Shown here: piece after piece, positions 8,125-17,125 of the stretch
Position numbering within the stretch: position 1 is the first letter of the stretch
Layout of the letters: each line of letters begins with the position of its first letter
DNA from: Bacteroidales bacterium UBA1410
GTDB taxonomy: Bacteria > Bacteroidota > Bacteroidia > Bacteroidales > Dysgonomonadaceae
DNA length: 45,413 nt
Assembly: GCA_002305015.1 (NCBI GenBank)
Contig: DBPW01000005.1
Span: 1 to 45,413, forward strand
Direction: 5' to 3'
Translations under genes and position numbers: made by a program
The notes under the pieces: model-generated
Seen by the model: only the letters and a program-made list of their open reading frames with translations
Told to the model about the DNA's origin: nothing
Database searches by the model: none

Positions 8125-9303
8125 TTACAGCCCCATTTTTTTCGCAATGACTGCAGGTAATGCATTTTTATTCACCACAATGTTTGTTGTTTTGTAACGA
8201 ACAAAAGATTCCGATGCATACCATATTCCGTTGTAAGGACCGGTAATACCCCACGAATTTTTCACCATGTAATATTTGTTGCCGTTCTGATCGTTGGCTA
8301 TGCCGTAAATCTGCATCCCATGATCATCAGTGGTTTGAAAATTATCGAAAGCTTCTTGACGCATCTCTTGGGTAATTGTTTTTTCCTTAAGAATTTCTCC
8401 TCCGATTTTTTCTCTCAGGGAACTGCTTTTTTCGCGAGATGAAAGCTCAAGCCATTTGGCCTGATCACTACCGGCATTTTCGGGAGCGTTTTCATCGGGC
8501 ACAATGGCGATGCCTAAGCGAGAGAAACCCGGTTCGCTTACATCGGAAGCCCATGCTACCGTATACCCGTTCATGATAGCGTTATCGATGACCGCTATCA
8601 TATCATCCAACGGCAAATTGTACGAATCGGCCCAACGCCAATTATCGGGTACTTCAATTGGAAACTTGGAATAAAAAGGATGATGGGAAAAAGAAGTCAG
8701 CGATACATAATCGCTCGTCTTTAATCCCAACGATTCGGCAAAACTTTGTGGGGTATATTGTTTACCGTTACACACAAATGTTTCGGGAACCTCTCCCAAA
8801 TAGGCATCCAATATTTTCGTGAAACCTTCAAACCATGCGGTTGATAACGTATTGCTCTCAACAAGACTTTTCATATATCCCTTCAACACTTTATCCATTT
8901 CGCTATGGTTGTGCGACTCGGAGCCGTAATGAAGACCTCGGTATACCGAATCAGGAAGGATCCCAAAATCGTCGATAGTTTCAACCACATCGGCAAACGA
9001 ACCACCGGGACCAAAATTCAGATTTCCATGCAAACGGGCATATTTAATGGCTTTATCTTCATAATTTTTGCGAACGATGTACATCTCCGACAAGTCATGC
9101 TCGCCTTTATTCGTTCTCAAAAGTTCAGACTCAAGCAATCCGACACCCGAAAAACTCCAGCAAGTACCTGTATTGAATTGATTTTTCACCGATGTAATGG
9201 GATTCTCTTTTATCACGGTAAACGTGTAAGTAGCGGTTTTTTCTTGTGCATTCAGCAACAATGTCAGCATCAATGCTGTGAAAAGTGACGTTATTTTATT
9301 CAT
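8125..9303 (-). CDS. secreted C1-family cysteine peptidase (bleomycin hydrolase/PepC type)
   Basis: 392 residues. The N-terminus MNKITSLFTALMLTLLLNAQ is a cleavable signal peptide, so unlike cytoplasmic PepC it is exported. Papain-fold catalytic residues are visible: Q42 and C48 (NQFNTGTCWSFSG), H328 (DDHGMQIYG) and N349 (VKNSWG). The C-terminus ends KKMGL; in PepC/bleomycin hydrolase the tail enters the active site and makes it an aminopeptidase. Likely periplasmic peptide trimming. It lies directly upstream of murF. The gene's upstream region has a TAnnTTTG box at 9361-9368. Confidence 0.9.
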   Translation of the reverse strand: MNKITSLFTALMLTLLLNAQEKTATYTFTVIKENPITSVKNQFNTGTCWSFSGVGLLESELLRTNKGEHDLSEMYIVRKNYEDKAIKYARLHGNLNFGPGGSFADVVETIDDFGILPDSVYRGLHYGSESHNHSEMDKVLKGYMKSLVESNTLSTAWFEGFTKILDAYLGEVPETFVCNGKQYTPQSFAESLGLKTSDYVSLTSFSHHPFYSKFPIEVPDNWRWADSYNLPLDDMIAVIDNAIMNGYTVAWASDVSEPGFSRLGIAIVPDENAPENAGSDQAKWLELSSREKSSSLREKIGGEILKEKTITQEMRQEAFDNFQTTDDHGMQIYGIANDQNGNKYYMVKNSWGITGPYNGIWYASESFVRYKTTNIVVNKNALPAVIAKKMGL

Positions 9304-9360
9304 TTTTGTGAGATTGATATATTATTTTTTCGGTTTCTCTTCGTTATAAAAAGATAAGCA

Positions 9361-9368
9361 CAAAGTTA
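9361..9368 (-). promoter_or_regulatory. Bacteroidota -7 box for the C1 peptidase gene
   Basis: The minus strand reads TAACTTTG, an exact TAnnTTTG match, about 58 bases before the start at 9303. No good TTTG -33 box is present at the expected distance. Confidence 0.4.
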
Positions 9369-9402
9369 ACGTAAAATGAGATAAAATGGCAGTTTTTTAG
9401 GT

Positions 9403-9412
9403 CGATTAATCG
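9403..9412. promoter_or_regulatory. perfect 10-bp palindrome CGATTAATCG
   Basis: A perfect palindrome between the divergent peptidase and rnhA genes. It could be an operator for either; no regulator is known. Confidence 0.25.
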
Positions 9413-9482
9413 GTAAAAGTCAAAAAAAACATACCTTTACACGGGAAAAAATCAATATATCCCTTTTCTTGGAGGAAATGTA

Positions 9483-10106
9483 ATGGCAAAACAAAAGTTT
9501 TATGTAGTGTGGCAAGGTAAAAAACCCGGTATCTATACCTCATGGAAAACTTGCGAAGCACAAGTATCGGGGTTTGAAAACGCGCTCTATAAAGCTTTCA
9601 ATTCCATGGAGGAAGCCGAAAAGGCATTTAACGATAATCCATGGAAATATTTTAAAACCCGAAAGAAAACGCCCCTAAATGCCTCCCTTTCCTCTCCCAA
9701 CATCATAAAAGAAAGCATAGCTGTGGATGCAGCCTGTAGCGGGAATCCGGGAAAAATGGAATATCGTGGGGTTAATGTAGCTACAGGAGAAGAAATTTTC
9801 CATCTCGGTCCTCTCGAAGGAGGAACCAACAACATCGGCGAATTTCTGGGAATTGTGCACGCTCTGGCTTTGCTAAAACAACAAAACAGCAAGATTCCTG
9901 TTTATTCCGATAGCGTTAATGCGATAAAATGGGTAAAAAACAAGAAATGCAATACAAAGCTAAAACCTACCGAAAAAAACACGTACATTTTCGACCTCAT
10001 TTCACGGGCAGAAAAATGGCTTACCGAAAACGACTACCCCAATACTGTCATTAAATGGGAAACCGATAAATGGGGTGAAATTCCGGCCGATTTCGGAAGA
10101 AAATAA
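9483..10106 (+). CDS. rnhA: ribonuclease H with viroplasmin-type N-terminal domain
   Basis: 207 residues. Residues 1-50 (MAKQKFYVVWQGKKPGIYTS..., FNSMEEAEKAF) form the caulimovirus viroplasmin/RNase H N-terminal domain that binds RNA-DNA hybrids. Residues 75-207 are the RNase HI fold with the acidic set D82 (AVDAACSGNPG), E120 (NNIGEFLGI), D143 (VYSDS) and D203 (ADFGRK). It cuts the RNA strand of hybrids such as primers and R-loops. The start is supported by GGAGG at 9471-9475, 7 bases ahead. Its neighbours do not form an operon with it; it ends 14 bases from the convergent tatD. Confidence 0.95.
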   Translation: MAKQKFYVVWQGKKPGIYTSWKTCEAQVSGFENALYKAFNSMEEAEKAFNDNPWKYFKTRKKTPLNASLSSPNIIKESIAVDAACSGNPGKMEYRGVNVATGEEIFHLGPLEGGTNNIGEFLGIVHALALLKQQNSKIPVYSDSVNAIKWVKNKKCNTKLKPTEKNTYIFDLISRAEKWLTENDYPNTVIKWETDKWGEIPADFGRK

Positions 10107-10120
10107 ATAAAAAAGGAATT

Positions 10121-10825
10121 TTAATCATCCTCTTCTTCCTCTTCATCGGGGTTATACGGTTTTGGAGGAGGGAGGGTAGGAAATATTCGGCGTACATTTT
10201 TCGCAATTTCATTTGCAAAATCCTCCAAATCTCTGTTCAATGTGTGAGCAGCCTGTTGATAGATATACCGAATATCCACTTCATCCTCATCTGTTTCACA
10301 GAACAGCGAATTTATGGGGATAAGGGGCAAAGCATCCACATTGATTTTTTCTCCAACCGAGAAAAGAAACCCTTCACGAATAAGGCGTTTGGTAAGTTCG
10401 GGATTGCCTCTGAAACCGTGAATAATCCACGGTTGGGCAGGATTAGTTCCCCTTCGTACTTTTATCAGCTCCTCCCATGCTTTGACACAATGGATGATCA
10501 CCGGCTTTTTGAGATTTTCCGACAATTCGATGTGTTTTATAAACACAGGTATCTGCACGTCAAAAGAAGGTCCTTTGAGTTTATCGAGGCCGGTTTCGCC
10601 AATGGCTACAATTCGTGGATCGGGAGCTATCTCGACAAGATATTTCATCTGATTGTCACTATCTTCGGAATACCAAGGATGGATTCCGCACGAAAAAGCA
10701 TGACGTTGGTACGTTTCTTTTGCTACTTCAAATTCTAAAGGATATACATCGAGGATACACGAGTGATAGGGATCGTCATTATCCTCTAAAAATACCTGAT
10801 GAGTGTGTATGTCGTATAATTCCAT
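10121..10825 (-). CDS. TatD-family metal-dependent hydrolase
   Basis: 234 residues from the ATG at 10825 (MELYDIHTHQ), which places the metal-binding HxH at the very N-terminus as in the family; an in-frame start at 10891 adds 22 residues without homology. Metal ligands are visible: DIHTH, IGETGLD, VIHCVKAW, WIIHGFRG and CETDED. Members are nucleases or 3'-5' DNA/RNA exonucleases. The C-terminus is unusual in ending in a run of acidic residues (NPDEEEEEDD). The start lies inside the end of yidD, so translation is probably coupled. Confidence 0.88.
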   Translation of the reverse strand: MELYDIHTHQVFLEDNDDPYHSCILDVYPLEFEVAKETYQRHAFSCGIHPWYSEDSDNQMKYLVEIAPDPRIVAIGETGLDKLKGPSFDVQIPVFIKHIELSENLKKPVIIHCVKAWEELIKVRRGTNPAQPWIIHGFRGNPELTKRLIREGFLFSVGEKINVDALPLIPINSLFCETDEDEVDIRYIYQQAAHTLNRDLEDFANEIAKNVRRIFPTLPPPKPYNPDEEEEEDD

Positions 10826-11108
10826 AGTTAAAGTTCTTATGCTTCCGGTCTGTCTTTTTATCCTTTGGAGTAGGCTCAGGTACGGGATCATAACCCGAAC
10901 CGCCCCACGGGTTGCAACTTAAAATACGTTTTGCCGACAGATAAGAACCTTTGAAAGGTCCATGTTTCTTTAATGCTTCTATCGTGTACTGAGAACAGGT
11001 GGGTGTGTAGCGACAACTGGGAGGGGTAAGCGGAGAAATAGCATACCGGTAAAAATAAACCGGCATCAACAAAATCTTCACCAAGATGTTCTTTATTAAT
11101 TTCAACAT
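10779..11108 (-). CDS. yidD: membrane protein insertion efficiency factor YidD
   Basis: 109 residues; the family core (about 70) occupies residues 8-80: FYRYAISPLTPPSCRYTPTC, SQYTIEALKKHGPFKGSYLS, ILSCNPWGGSGYDPVP. It is a small protein at the inner face of the membrane that assists YidC. After the core comes a basic tail (KDKKTDRKHK) that overlaps the tatD start by 47 bases. The gene overlaps rnpA by 7 bases, giving the order rnpA-yidD-tatD. Confidence 0.95.
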   Translation of the reverse strand: MLKLIKNILVKILLMPVYFYRYAISPLTPPSCRYTPTCSQYTIEALKKHGPFKGSYLSAKRILSCNPWGGSGYDPVPEPTPKDKKTDRKHKNFNYGIIRHTHSSGIFRG

Positions 11109-11509
11109 TTCTCTCTCTCCGTCAATTGCTTTTCTACCTCTTTCAATGCTTTACGCACACTCCTTTCTATTGTTTCATAGTCCGACATTTCATTTTTCAG
11201 ATAAACAAATGCGATCTCGAGCATTTGATTCTCATTTAAACAACTTCTATCGAAAGTATATTTATTTAATCGGTATGCTTCATGTATCAACCGCCTTATT
11301 CGGTTTCGAGCTACTGCCGATTTAATTTTTTTCTTGGGAACACTCACAAAGATCGATACTTGTGAGGACGTTACCCGTGGTTGTTCTATAAACACTACCC
11401 GTAACGGATATGAAACAAAGGATCGGCCGTTTACAAAAAGATATTCAATCTGTTTAGAACCCCTTATCCGTTCGTCTTTTTTTAAAGTGAAACGCTGCCC
11501 TTTGTCCAT
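11102..11509 (-). CDS. rnpA: ribonuclease P protein component
   Basis: 135 residues from the ATG at 11509 (MDKGQRFTLKKDERIRG), which matches the family's start; an upstream ATG at 11536 is less likely. The RNR signature is present (VARNRIRRLIHEAYRLNK), as are the N-terminal F-T-L-K-K-x-E-R-I-R region and the VSVPKKK strand. It binds RNase P RNA and helps mature the 5' ends of tRNAs. Usually rpmH lies next to rnpA; here hemD lies upstream instead, an arrangement I associate with Bacteroidales. Confidence 0.93.
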   Translation of the reverse strand: MDKGQRFTLKKDERIRGSKQIEYLFVNGRSFVSYPLRVVFIEQPRVTSSQVSIFVSVPKKKIKSAVARNRIRRLIHEAYRLNKYTFDRSCLNENQMLEIAFVYLKNEMSDYETIERSVRKALKEVEKQLTEREKC

Positions 11510-11644
11510 CAATAAAAAGCATTCCTCCGAAAGCAATTATCGCAACAAAGATAATAGTTTTTATAATTTTTCAATATGCTTTCGGAACAAATTTATAAAA
11601 CAAATTTTTTCTGCTGAATCAAGCTATTTTCTCAAGCTCTCTCT

Positions 11645-12421
11645 TTACTGCTTTGCCTGTGTATGGTTTTTCTGATTTTCTTTCAGAAAGAGCTCTAATG
11701 CAGCCGTCATAGAAGGTATACCCGGAAGGGGAGCTTCGCAGTCGAGCCTCAATCCGGCATCTCTCACTGCTTTGGCTGTAGCACTGCCAAAACATCCAAT
11801 AGCCATATCTCCTTGCTCAAAGTCGGGGAAATTTTTGAATAACGAAGCCACGCCCAAGGGACTGAAGAAAATGATCATATCACAATCCAGTTTCTCACCC
11901 TCTTCAAAGTCATTGCTTACTGTACGATACATGACACTTTCCGTATAATTGATTTTCATCTCGTCCAGAAATTTGGTAATTTCCCCATTATGCTGATCAG
12001 GAACAGGCAAGAGAAATTTTTCTTTGGCGTGTTTTGTCAAAGCATTACTCAATCCCTCCATCTTTCCGGTAGAACTAAAAAATATTTTTCTTTTCCTATA
12101 AACAATATATTTTTGCAAATATAATGCTACCCTTTCGGAGATACAGAAATATTTCATGGTTTCGGGTATAGTAATCCGCAACTCCTCACATAAAGAAAAG
12201 AAGTTATCCACCGCAGTTCTTGATGTGAAAATTATGGCCGTGAAATCCGAAATATTGATCCGTTGTTGCCTAAATTCCTTTACAGAAACTCGTTCTACTT
12301 TTATAAAAGGACGAAATTGTATTTCCACATGATACTTATCTGCTATTTCATAATAAGGAGACTTATTATCTGCAGGTTGTGGCTGTGAAATAAGTATTTT
12401 TTTAACTCTCCGTACGCTCAT
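11645..12421 (-). CDS. hemD: uroporphyrinogen-III synthase
   Basis: 258 residues, usual length. HemD sequences diverge widely; the call rests on the two-lobed pattern: KKILISQPQPADN at the N-terminus, IIFTSRTAVDNFF (lobe I, 'TSxxAVxxF'), YRTVSNDF and MIIFFSPLGVASLFKNFPDF in lobe II, and AIGCFGSATAKAVRDAGLRL. It cyclises hydroxymethylbilane in haem/corrin synthesis. The start overlaps the end of the DUF4271 gene by 4 bases. It stands alone, without the other hem genes nearby. Confidence 0.85.
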   Translation of the reverse strand: MSVRRVKKILISQPQPADNKSPYYEIADKYHVEIQFRPFIKVERVSVKEFRQQRINISDFTAIIFTSRTAVDNFFSLCEELRITIPETMKYFCISERVALYLQKYIVYRKRKIFFSSTGKMEGLSNALTKHAKEKFLLPVPDQHNGEITKFLDEMKINYTESVMYRTVSNDFEEGEKLDCDMIIFFSPLGVASLFKNFPDFEQGDMAIGCFGSATAKAVRDAGLRLDCEAPLPGIPSMTAALELFLKENQKNHTQAKQ

Positions 12422-13272
12422 AATCCAATATTACCTACGACAGTAATTAATGAAACTAAGCCCGTTAAAAGTAAAAAATAGGGCAAAATTTCAATGCCGC
12501 AAAGATACACAATAAAATAAAGAAAACCTATTTTGTTTTTACCAAAAATGCTTAGAACTGCAATCATTACGCCTATTCTGCTTATGAAAAAAACAACGAA
12601 AAGCAAAATAAAAGCGATAGAGGCGACTTCCGGAAAAAAAATATAGAAAAAAGCCGGGAAAAAGCACAAAATACCCATCAGTTCCACTATTTGCAAATAT
12701 TTTTCTAACCAACCTTTGATCTTGGCGGGGAAAAACACAATTCCTAAAAAATAGTAAACCAGATAACGAAAGAAAATGAAAACGGTTAATAGTAAGAAGA
12801 TCCCCAAAAAAAGCAACCACCGATTAGGCTGAGACATTTCAGCTATACCCCGATTTCGGAAATAAACGAAAAAAATCATCGTAAATACAAGAACAGTCTG
12901 AAGCAAAAGAAACAATTCGCCCCAAATTTCTCTAATGGTCACTTGCTCTTTATATACAGAAGCCGTACGTTCACGAAAACCCACCAAATTCTTGAAATTG
13001 GCAAAGAGTGTTTTTCGTTCGGACCGATAGAAAAGAGAAAACAAAAGAAAGCAAAAAACAAAAAACAAAAAGAAAATGCTGCTTTCGAGTTGGGGAAAAG
13101 GTCTCGGTATACCGGCATAGGCCGCATCCACAACAGAAGACGACATGGGCAATGTACTTGCATCCGGTTTGAAAAAAAAACCTGCCGAATCGTTTGGGAC
13201 AACCTGAAAAGGTGAAAACCGCAACAACAACGAATCGGAAATTGTCAACTTATCGGGAATTGTGTCAATCAC
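12418..13272 (-). CDS. DUF4271 integral membrane protein
   Basis: 284 residues. After a soluble N-terminal 70 residues there are about six to seven membrane helices (SIFFLFFVFCFLLFSLFY, LFLLLQTVLVFTMIFFVYF, WLLFLGIFLLLTVFIFFRYL, IVELMGILCFFPAFFYIFF and others). The family is limited to Bacteroidota and in my recollection always precedes hemD. Function is unknown. A TAnnTTTG box lies at 13294-13301. Confidence 0.82.
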   Translation of the reverse strand: MIDTIPDKLTISDSLLLRFSPFQVVPNDSAGFFFKPDASTLPMSSSVVDAAYAGIPRPFPQLESSIFFLFFVFCFLLFSLFYRSERKTLFANFKNLVGFRERTASVYKEQVTIREIWGELFLLLQTVLVFTMIFFVYFRNRGIAEMSQPNRWLLFLGIFLLLTVFIFFRYLVYYFLGIVFFPAKIKGWLEKYLQIVELMGILCFFPAFFYIFFPEVASIAFILLFVVFFISRIGVMIAVLSIFGKNKIGFLYFIVYLCGIEILPYFLLLTGLVSLITVVGNIGL

Positions 13273-13293
13273 CGCCTATGTGCATATTTTTCG

Positions 13294-13301
13294 CAAATTT
13301 A
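13294..13301 (-). promoter_or_regulatory. Bacteroidota -7 box for DUF4271-hemD
   Basis: The minus strand reads TAAATTTG, an exact TAnnTTTG match, 22 bases upstream of the start at 13272. There is no convincing -33 box at 19-21 bases. Confidence 0.4.
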
Positions 13302-13447
13302 CAACTCTTTTTTTAGGATAGAAAACAAATTCAAAAAACCTATCCAATGCTATAATTTTCCTGCTTTATCCTTTCCCCGTTGAACAAATGAACAGCAATG
13401 AATATAATGAATATGAAGAGAATAAATACAAAAACACTTGTTCCCGA

Positions 13448-14752
13448 TTATAGTCCGAATGCTTTTTTGATCTGATCCACGTAATCCAGCTTTTCCCACG
13501 TAAAGAGTTCTACTTCTATCTCGATGGGCTCCGGCATATATCGTGACGAAAAAACTTTTTTTACCCACTTGGGTTCGCGGCCGAAGTGTCCATAAGAAGC
13601 TGATTCAAAATAAATGGGATTGCGCAGCTTCAGTCGTTGCTCTATAGCTTTCGGACGCAAATCGAACATTTCTCCGATTTTTTTGGCAATTTCGGCATCC
13701 GACATTTTTATGTTACTTTTCCCGTACGTGTTTACGTAAATACTCATTGGTTGAGCAATGCCGATGGCATAAGAAACCTGTATAAGCACCTCGGGCGAAA
13801 CACCCGCTGCAACGAGATTCTTGGCAATATGACGCACTTCATAAGCAGCCGACCGATCCACTTTGGAAGGATCTTTCCCGGAAAAAGCTCCTCCACCATG
13901 AGGTACTTTCCCGCCATAGGTATCCACAATTATTTTACGTCCCGTAAGCCCGGTATCGGCATGCGGACCTCCCAAAACAAATTTACCCGTAGGGTTTACC
14001 AAATATCTGATCTTATCATCGAATAATCGATGAATATCTTTTCGGTATTTATAATTTTCGCGAACACGAGGTACCAGAATCGTCATCACATCATGCTTAA
14101 TTTTCTCCTGCATAGCCCTATTGGCTTTTTCTACAGCATCAGCCGATTTATTGATGGGAAGAATAAATTCATCATGCTGTGTTGAGATTACAATCGTGTC
14201 GATGCGCAAGGGTGTGCCGTCTTCTGCATATTCAATAGTAACTTGCGATTTGGCATCCGGCCTCAAGTAGGGCATCAAATCCGGCTCCTCCTTTCGAATG
14301 TTGGCCAATTCCCGCAACAATGCATGACTCAAATCCAATGGAAGAGGCATATAGTTGTCGGTTTCGTTGGTAGCATATCCAAACATCATCCCTTGGTCGC
14401 CCGCCCCCTGATCCATGGGATCGGTTTTCTTTTCGACTCCGCGATTGATATCCTCCGACTGCTCGTGAATGCTCGATAATACACCGCAAGAATTTGCTTC
14501 AAACCTATATTCGCTTTTTGTATAACCAATATGGGCAATCGTCCTGCGTGCCACCTCGGCCAAGTCTACATAAGCTTTAGATTTTACTTCACCTGCCAGC
14601 AACACCTGACCGGTAGTTACCAACGTTTCGCAAGCTACTTTAGAGTCGGGGTCATACGCCAGAAACTCGTCAAGCAAAGCGTCCGATATCTGATCGGATA
14701 CTTTATCGGGATGTCCTTCGGACACCGATTCGGAAGTAAATAAATAATTCAT
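13448..14752 (-). CDS. metK: S-adenosylmethionine synthetase
   Basis: 434 residues, the longer Bacteroidota form. It makes SAM from methionine and ATP. Signatures: FTSESVSEGHPDKVSDQISD at the N-terminus with the ATP-binding His, GAGDQGMMFGYA (methionine loop), GGPHADTGLTGRKIIVDTYG, and the phosphate loop GGGAFSGKDPSKVDRSAAY. It is a single transcription unit: 175 bases separate it from DUF4271 downstream and 247 bases lie upstream. Confidence 0.98.
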   Translation of the reverse strand: MNYLFTSESVSEGHPDKVSDQISDALLDEFLAYDPDSKVACETLVTTGQVLLAGEVKSKAYVDLAEVARRTIAHIGYTKSEYRFEANSCGVLSSIHEQSEDINRGVEKKTDPMDQGAGDQGMMFGYATNETDNYMPLPLDLSHALLRELANIRKEEPDLMPYLRPDAKSQVTIEYAEDGTPLRIDTIVISTQHDEFILPINKSADAVEKANRAMQEKIKHDVMTILVPRVRENYKYRKDIHRLFDDKIRYLVNPTGKFVLGGPHADTGLTGRKIIVDTYGGKVPHGGGAFSGKDPSKVDRSAAYEVRHIAKNLVAAGVSPEVLIQVSYAIGIAQPMSIYVNTYGKSNIKMSDAEIAKKIGEMFDLRPKAIEQRLKLRNPIYFESASYGHFGREPKWVKKVFSSRYMPEPIEIEVELFTWEKLDYVDQIKKAFGL

Positions 14753-14901
14753 TTTTTCGCTGTTTTAAAATAAAATGGTTTTTCAAAACAACGGAATAAA
14801 GAGAAACTGAAGCAAACGAGGGAAAAATGCGAAGAATCTTTTTAGCATTTTTTTTTGTGGTTGCAAGCAGTTCAAATCTTTCCACATTGTTTTTAACGAT
14901 G

Positions 14902-14909
14902 CAAAGTTA
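14902..14909 (-). promoter_or_regulatory. Bacteroidota -7 box for metK
   Basis: The minus strand reads TAACTTTG, an exact TAnnTTTG match, about 150 bases upstream of the metK start. This implies a leader of roughly 140 bases. No riboswitch was recognised in that leader. Confidence 0.4.
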
Positions 14910-14999
14910 ATAAGAAAAAATAGCTCTCTCGACAGAAAAATTGTTAAACTGTATTATAATGATACATTTCGACTAAAACCATACCGGTATTTCATTCAT

Positions 15000-15605
15000 T
15001 TACAATACCTTCATTGTTTTCAAGGTTTCTTTCAAATTCACTTCGGGCGTTAAATGAACCGTTTTAAAGCCCAACTCTTTTGCCGTTTCTATATTCTCGG
15101 CATTGTCGTCAATAAGAAGTGTCTCCTCGGCTTTCAAATGATACCGGTCCAACAAAATCCGATAAAGTTGAGGGTCGGGTTTAACCCGTTTCTCCTCTCC
15201 CGAAACAACAATACCATCAAACAATTGAAAGAAATCGTATTTTCGCTGAGCGATAGGAAGCGTTTCAGCAGACCAATTGGTTAATCCATATACCTTGTAT
15301 TTCGCTTTCAAGGGTCTAATCAATTTTACATTATCATCAAAAAGGCCGCCCAACATTTCTTCCCAACGGCCATAATACATCCCTATCTCTTCCTTATATT
15401 CTGGATGTTCCTTCTGAAGCACTCGAGTAGCTTCATCGAGCGATCGACCGGCATCTTGAAGAAGATTCCATTCGTACGTACAGACATTTTGCAAAAAGAA
15501 ATCCATCTCTTCTTGGGTCTTGAATACTTTTCTGTATAAATAGCGAGGGTTCCAATCAATAAGCACGCCTCCAAAATCGAAAACAATGTTTTTAAGTTGT
15601 TGCAT
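15000..15605 (-). CDS. HAD-superfamily phosphatase (YihX-like)
   Basis: 201 residues from the ATG at 15605 (MQQLKNIVFDFGGVLIDW); an in-frame start at 15671 adds 22 residues before the catalytic strand and is disfavoured. Motif I is VFDFGGVLID with the nucleophile Asp, motif II is LTNWS, motif III has the Lys in KRVKPDPQLY, and motif IV is LLIDDNAENIE. The alpha-helical cap lies after motif I. The YihX group acts on sugar phosphates such as glucose-1-phosphate; the substrate here is unknown. Confidence 0.88.
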   Translation of the reverse strand: MQQLKNIVFDFGGVLIDWNPRYLYRKVFKTQEEMDFFLQNVCTYEWNLLQDAGRSLDEATRVLQKEHPEYKEEIGMYYGRWEEMLGGLFDDNVKLIRPLKAKYKVYGLTNWSAETLPIAQRKYDFFQLFDGIVVSGEEKRVKPDPQLYRILLDRYHLKAEETLLIDDNAENIETAKELGFKTVHLTPEVNLKETLKTMKVL

Positions 15606-15760
15606 AAAAAATATCTCCAATAATTTCCTCAAAGATACAGGATATGCTTCATTCAGCCGTACATATCGCAAATGTTAATTGTTAAAAAACAAAAACACGC
15701 ACCTATGAATCCATTATCTTTATTATTTTTGCTTTATGTATTTTCTTTAAAAGATATTCC

Positions 15761-16516
15761 ATGCGTCTCTCGTCGAATCGAAAAAATAACCGGTATAAAC
15801 TTCTCCTCTTATTATTTGTCGCTTTCATTTTGTCCTCCTGCGGAACAGAGAGGAAAGCAGCACGAAGCAAAAACGAGTCAACATCGATACGAAACGAGGT
15901 TGTTAATTACAGCATGCAATACCTGCACAAACCTTATCAAGCCGGTGGTAAAGGTCCTTATGCTTTTGACTGTTCCGGATTTACAGCCTATGTGTTCAAA
16001 AAATTCGGATATAAATTAGGAGCAAGTTCCGAGGAACAAGACCGTCAAGCAGCCACAATTCAACGAAAAGAAGATTTGCAAGTAGGAGATCTGGTTTTTT
16101 TCGAAGGGCAAAAGCGTAACGGAAAAGTCGGGCATGTGGGAATTGTAACCCATATCACGCGAAAACGAGAATTCAAATTCATTCATGCTTCCACCAACAA
16201 TGGGGTCATTATCTCTTCCTCAAGCGAACCATATTATGCTTCACGCTATTTAAGAGGGGGCAGAATACTGAAAGAAACGGCAAAACAGCGTACACCCATT
16301 TCTACGGAAGCCCCAAAGAACAGACAACCGAAAAGGCCAACGGTAAAAGCAATAGAAACAGATTCTGCGACAATCATTATTCACAGTCGCCCTTCATCCC
16401 CCAAAGAAGCATCTGCACCTCAATCACACAATAAAAAAGGAACAAAATTCCAAAAAAAATCCCTTGCTGTTTTAACCAGACAAACCGCAGTGCCCCCTCC
16501 CGAAGAGGAATCTTAG
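15761..16516 (+). CDS. NlpC/P60 cell-wall peptidase lipoprotein
   Basis: 251 residues. A long basic n-region precedes the hydrophobic segment ending in the lipobox FILSSC, so it is a lipid-anchored envelope protein. The C40 peptidase domain (residues about 45-165) has the catalytic Cys in FDCSGFTAYVFKKFG, His in KVGHVGIVTH and a third polar residue in FKFIHAST; these enzymes cut peptide stems of peptidoglycan. The C-terminal 80 residues are low-complexity and basic (Lys/Pro/Ser-rich), possibly binding the wall. It is convergent with the HdeD-like gene, 27 bases apart. Confidence 0.9.
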   Translation: MRLSSNRKNNRYKLLLLLFVAFILSSCGTERKAARSKNESTSIRNEVVNYSMQYLHKPYQAGGKGPYAFDCSGFTAYVFKKFGYKLGASSEEQDRQAATIQRKEDLQVGDLVFFEGQKRNGKVGHVGIVTHITRKREFKFIHASTNNGVIISSSSEPYYASRYLRGGRILKETAKQRTPISTEAPKNRQPKRPTVKAIETDSATIIIHSRPSSPKEASAPQSHNKKGTKFQKKSLAVLTRQTAVPPPEEES

Positions 16517-16543
16517 CCGATGCCGTCGACAAATCTACCGTTC

Positions 16544-17125
16544 TCACAAGTCATTTTTCATCTTCTTCCACAGCTTATTCAACTTATTGAGCCGTGTAGA
16601 AAAATAAATCATGTAAAAGCCCGTAACGATAAAAGCAATACCTGTCCACACAACAATGCTCACTCCGGCAAACAGCGGATTCCACAACATCATAAACGAA
16701 AAAATCAGGCCCAAAACGGCAACCAGCATCAGCCAGCCCCAATCCATTATCCCATACTGCCGCATTTCGTAAGCTGAACTTATACCCAAAATAGAATAAA
16801 ACAGCAACATGAATCCCACATAAAAAGGGAGAGTCGCCATAGAAATGGCAGGATTTAAAATCATCAATAGCCCGATGATTATACTCAAAAGTCCTAAGGC
16901 AAAAGACCAACCCCATGATTTATGCTTATTGGAAAGAGCAAAAATCATTTCGAATATCCCGCTAAGGAAGAATCCCACAGCAAAGACGATAGAAAGCATA
17001 ATGTACGATTCTAACGGTGTCGTGAGTGTCCAAATCCCCAACACAATCAATAAAATGCCAACAATCGAAGGTAAATACCAATGCTTGATTGCGTTTTCAA
17101 TGGTTTTGTAAATTTTATTTTCCAT
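16544..17125 (-). CDS. HdeD-family (DUF308) membrane protein
   Basis: 193 residues with six predicted membrane helices (LPSIVGILLIVLGIWTL, IMLSIVFAVGFFLSGIFEM, GWSFALGLLSIIIGLLMIL, LPFYVGFMLLFYSILGIS, WGWLMLVAVLGLIFSFMML, VVWTGIAFIVTGFYMIYF). The repeated pairs of helices and the GLLSIIIGLLMILNP motif are typical of HdeD, linked to acid stress in enterics. It stands alone; role here unknown. Confidence 0.85.
   Translation of the reverse strand: MENKIYKTIENAIKHWYLPSIVGILLIVLGIWTLTTPLESYIMLSIVFAVGFFLSGIFEMIFALSNKHKSWGWSFALGLLSIIIGLLMILNPAISMATLPFYVGFMLLFYSILGISSAYEMRQYGIMDWGWLMLVAVLGLIFSFMMLWNPLFAGVSIVVWTGIAFIVTGFYMIYFSTRLNKLNKLWKKMKNDL

Noticed and set aside
13316..13345. GGATAG/CTATCC stem as metK terminator
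   Set aside because: Six base pairs, 18-base loop and no T run on the minus strand after the stem.
14753..14999. riboswitch before metK
   Set aside because: No SAM-riboswitch core or strong helices could be found by eye; only a -7 box is supported.
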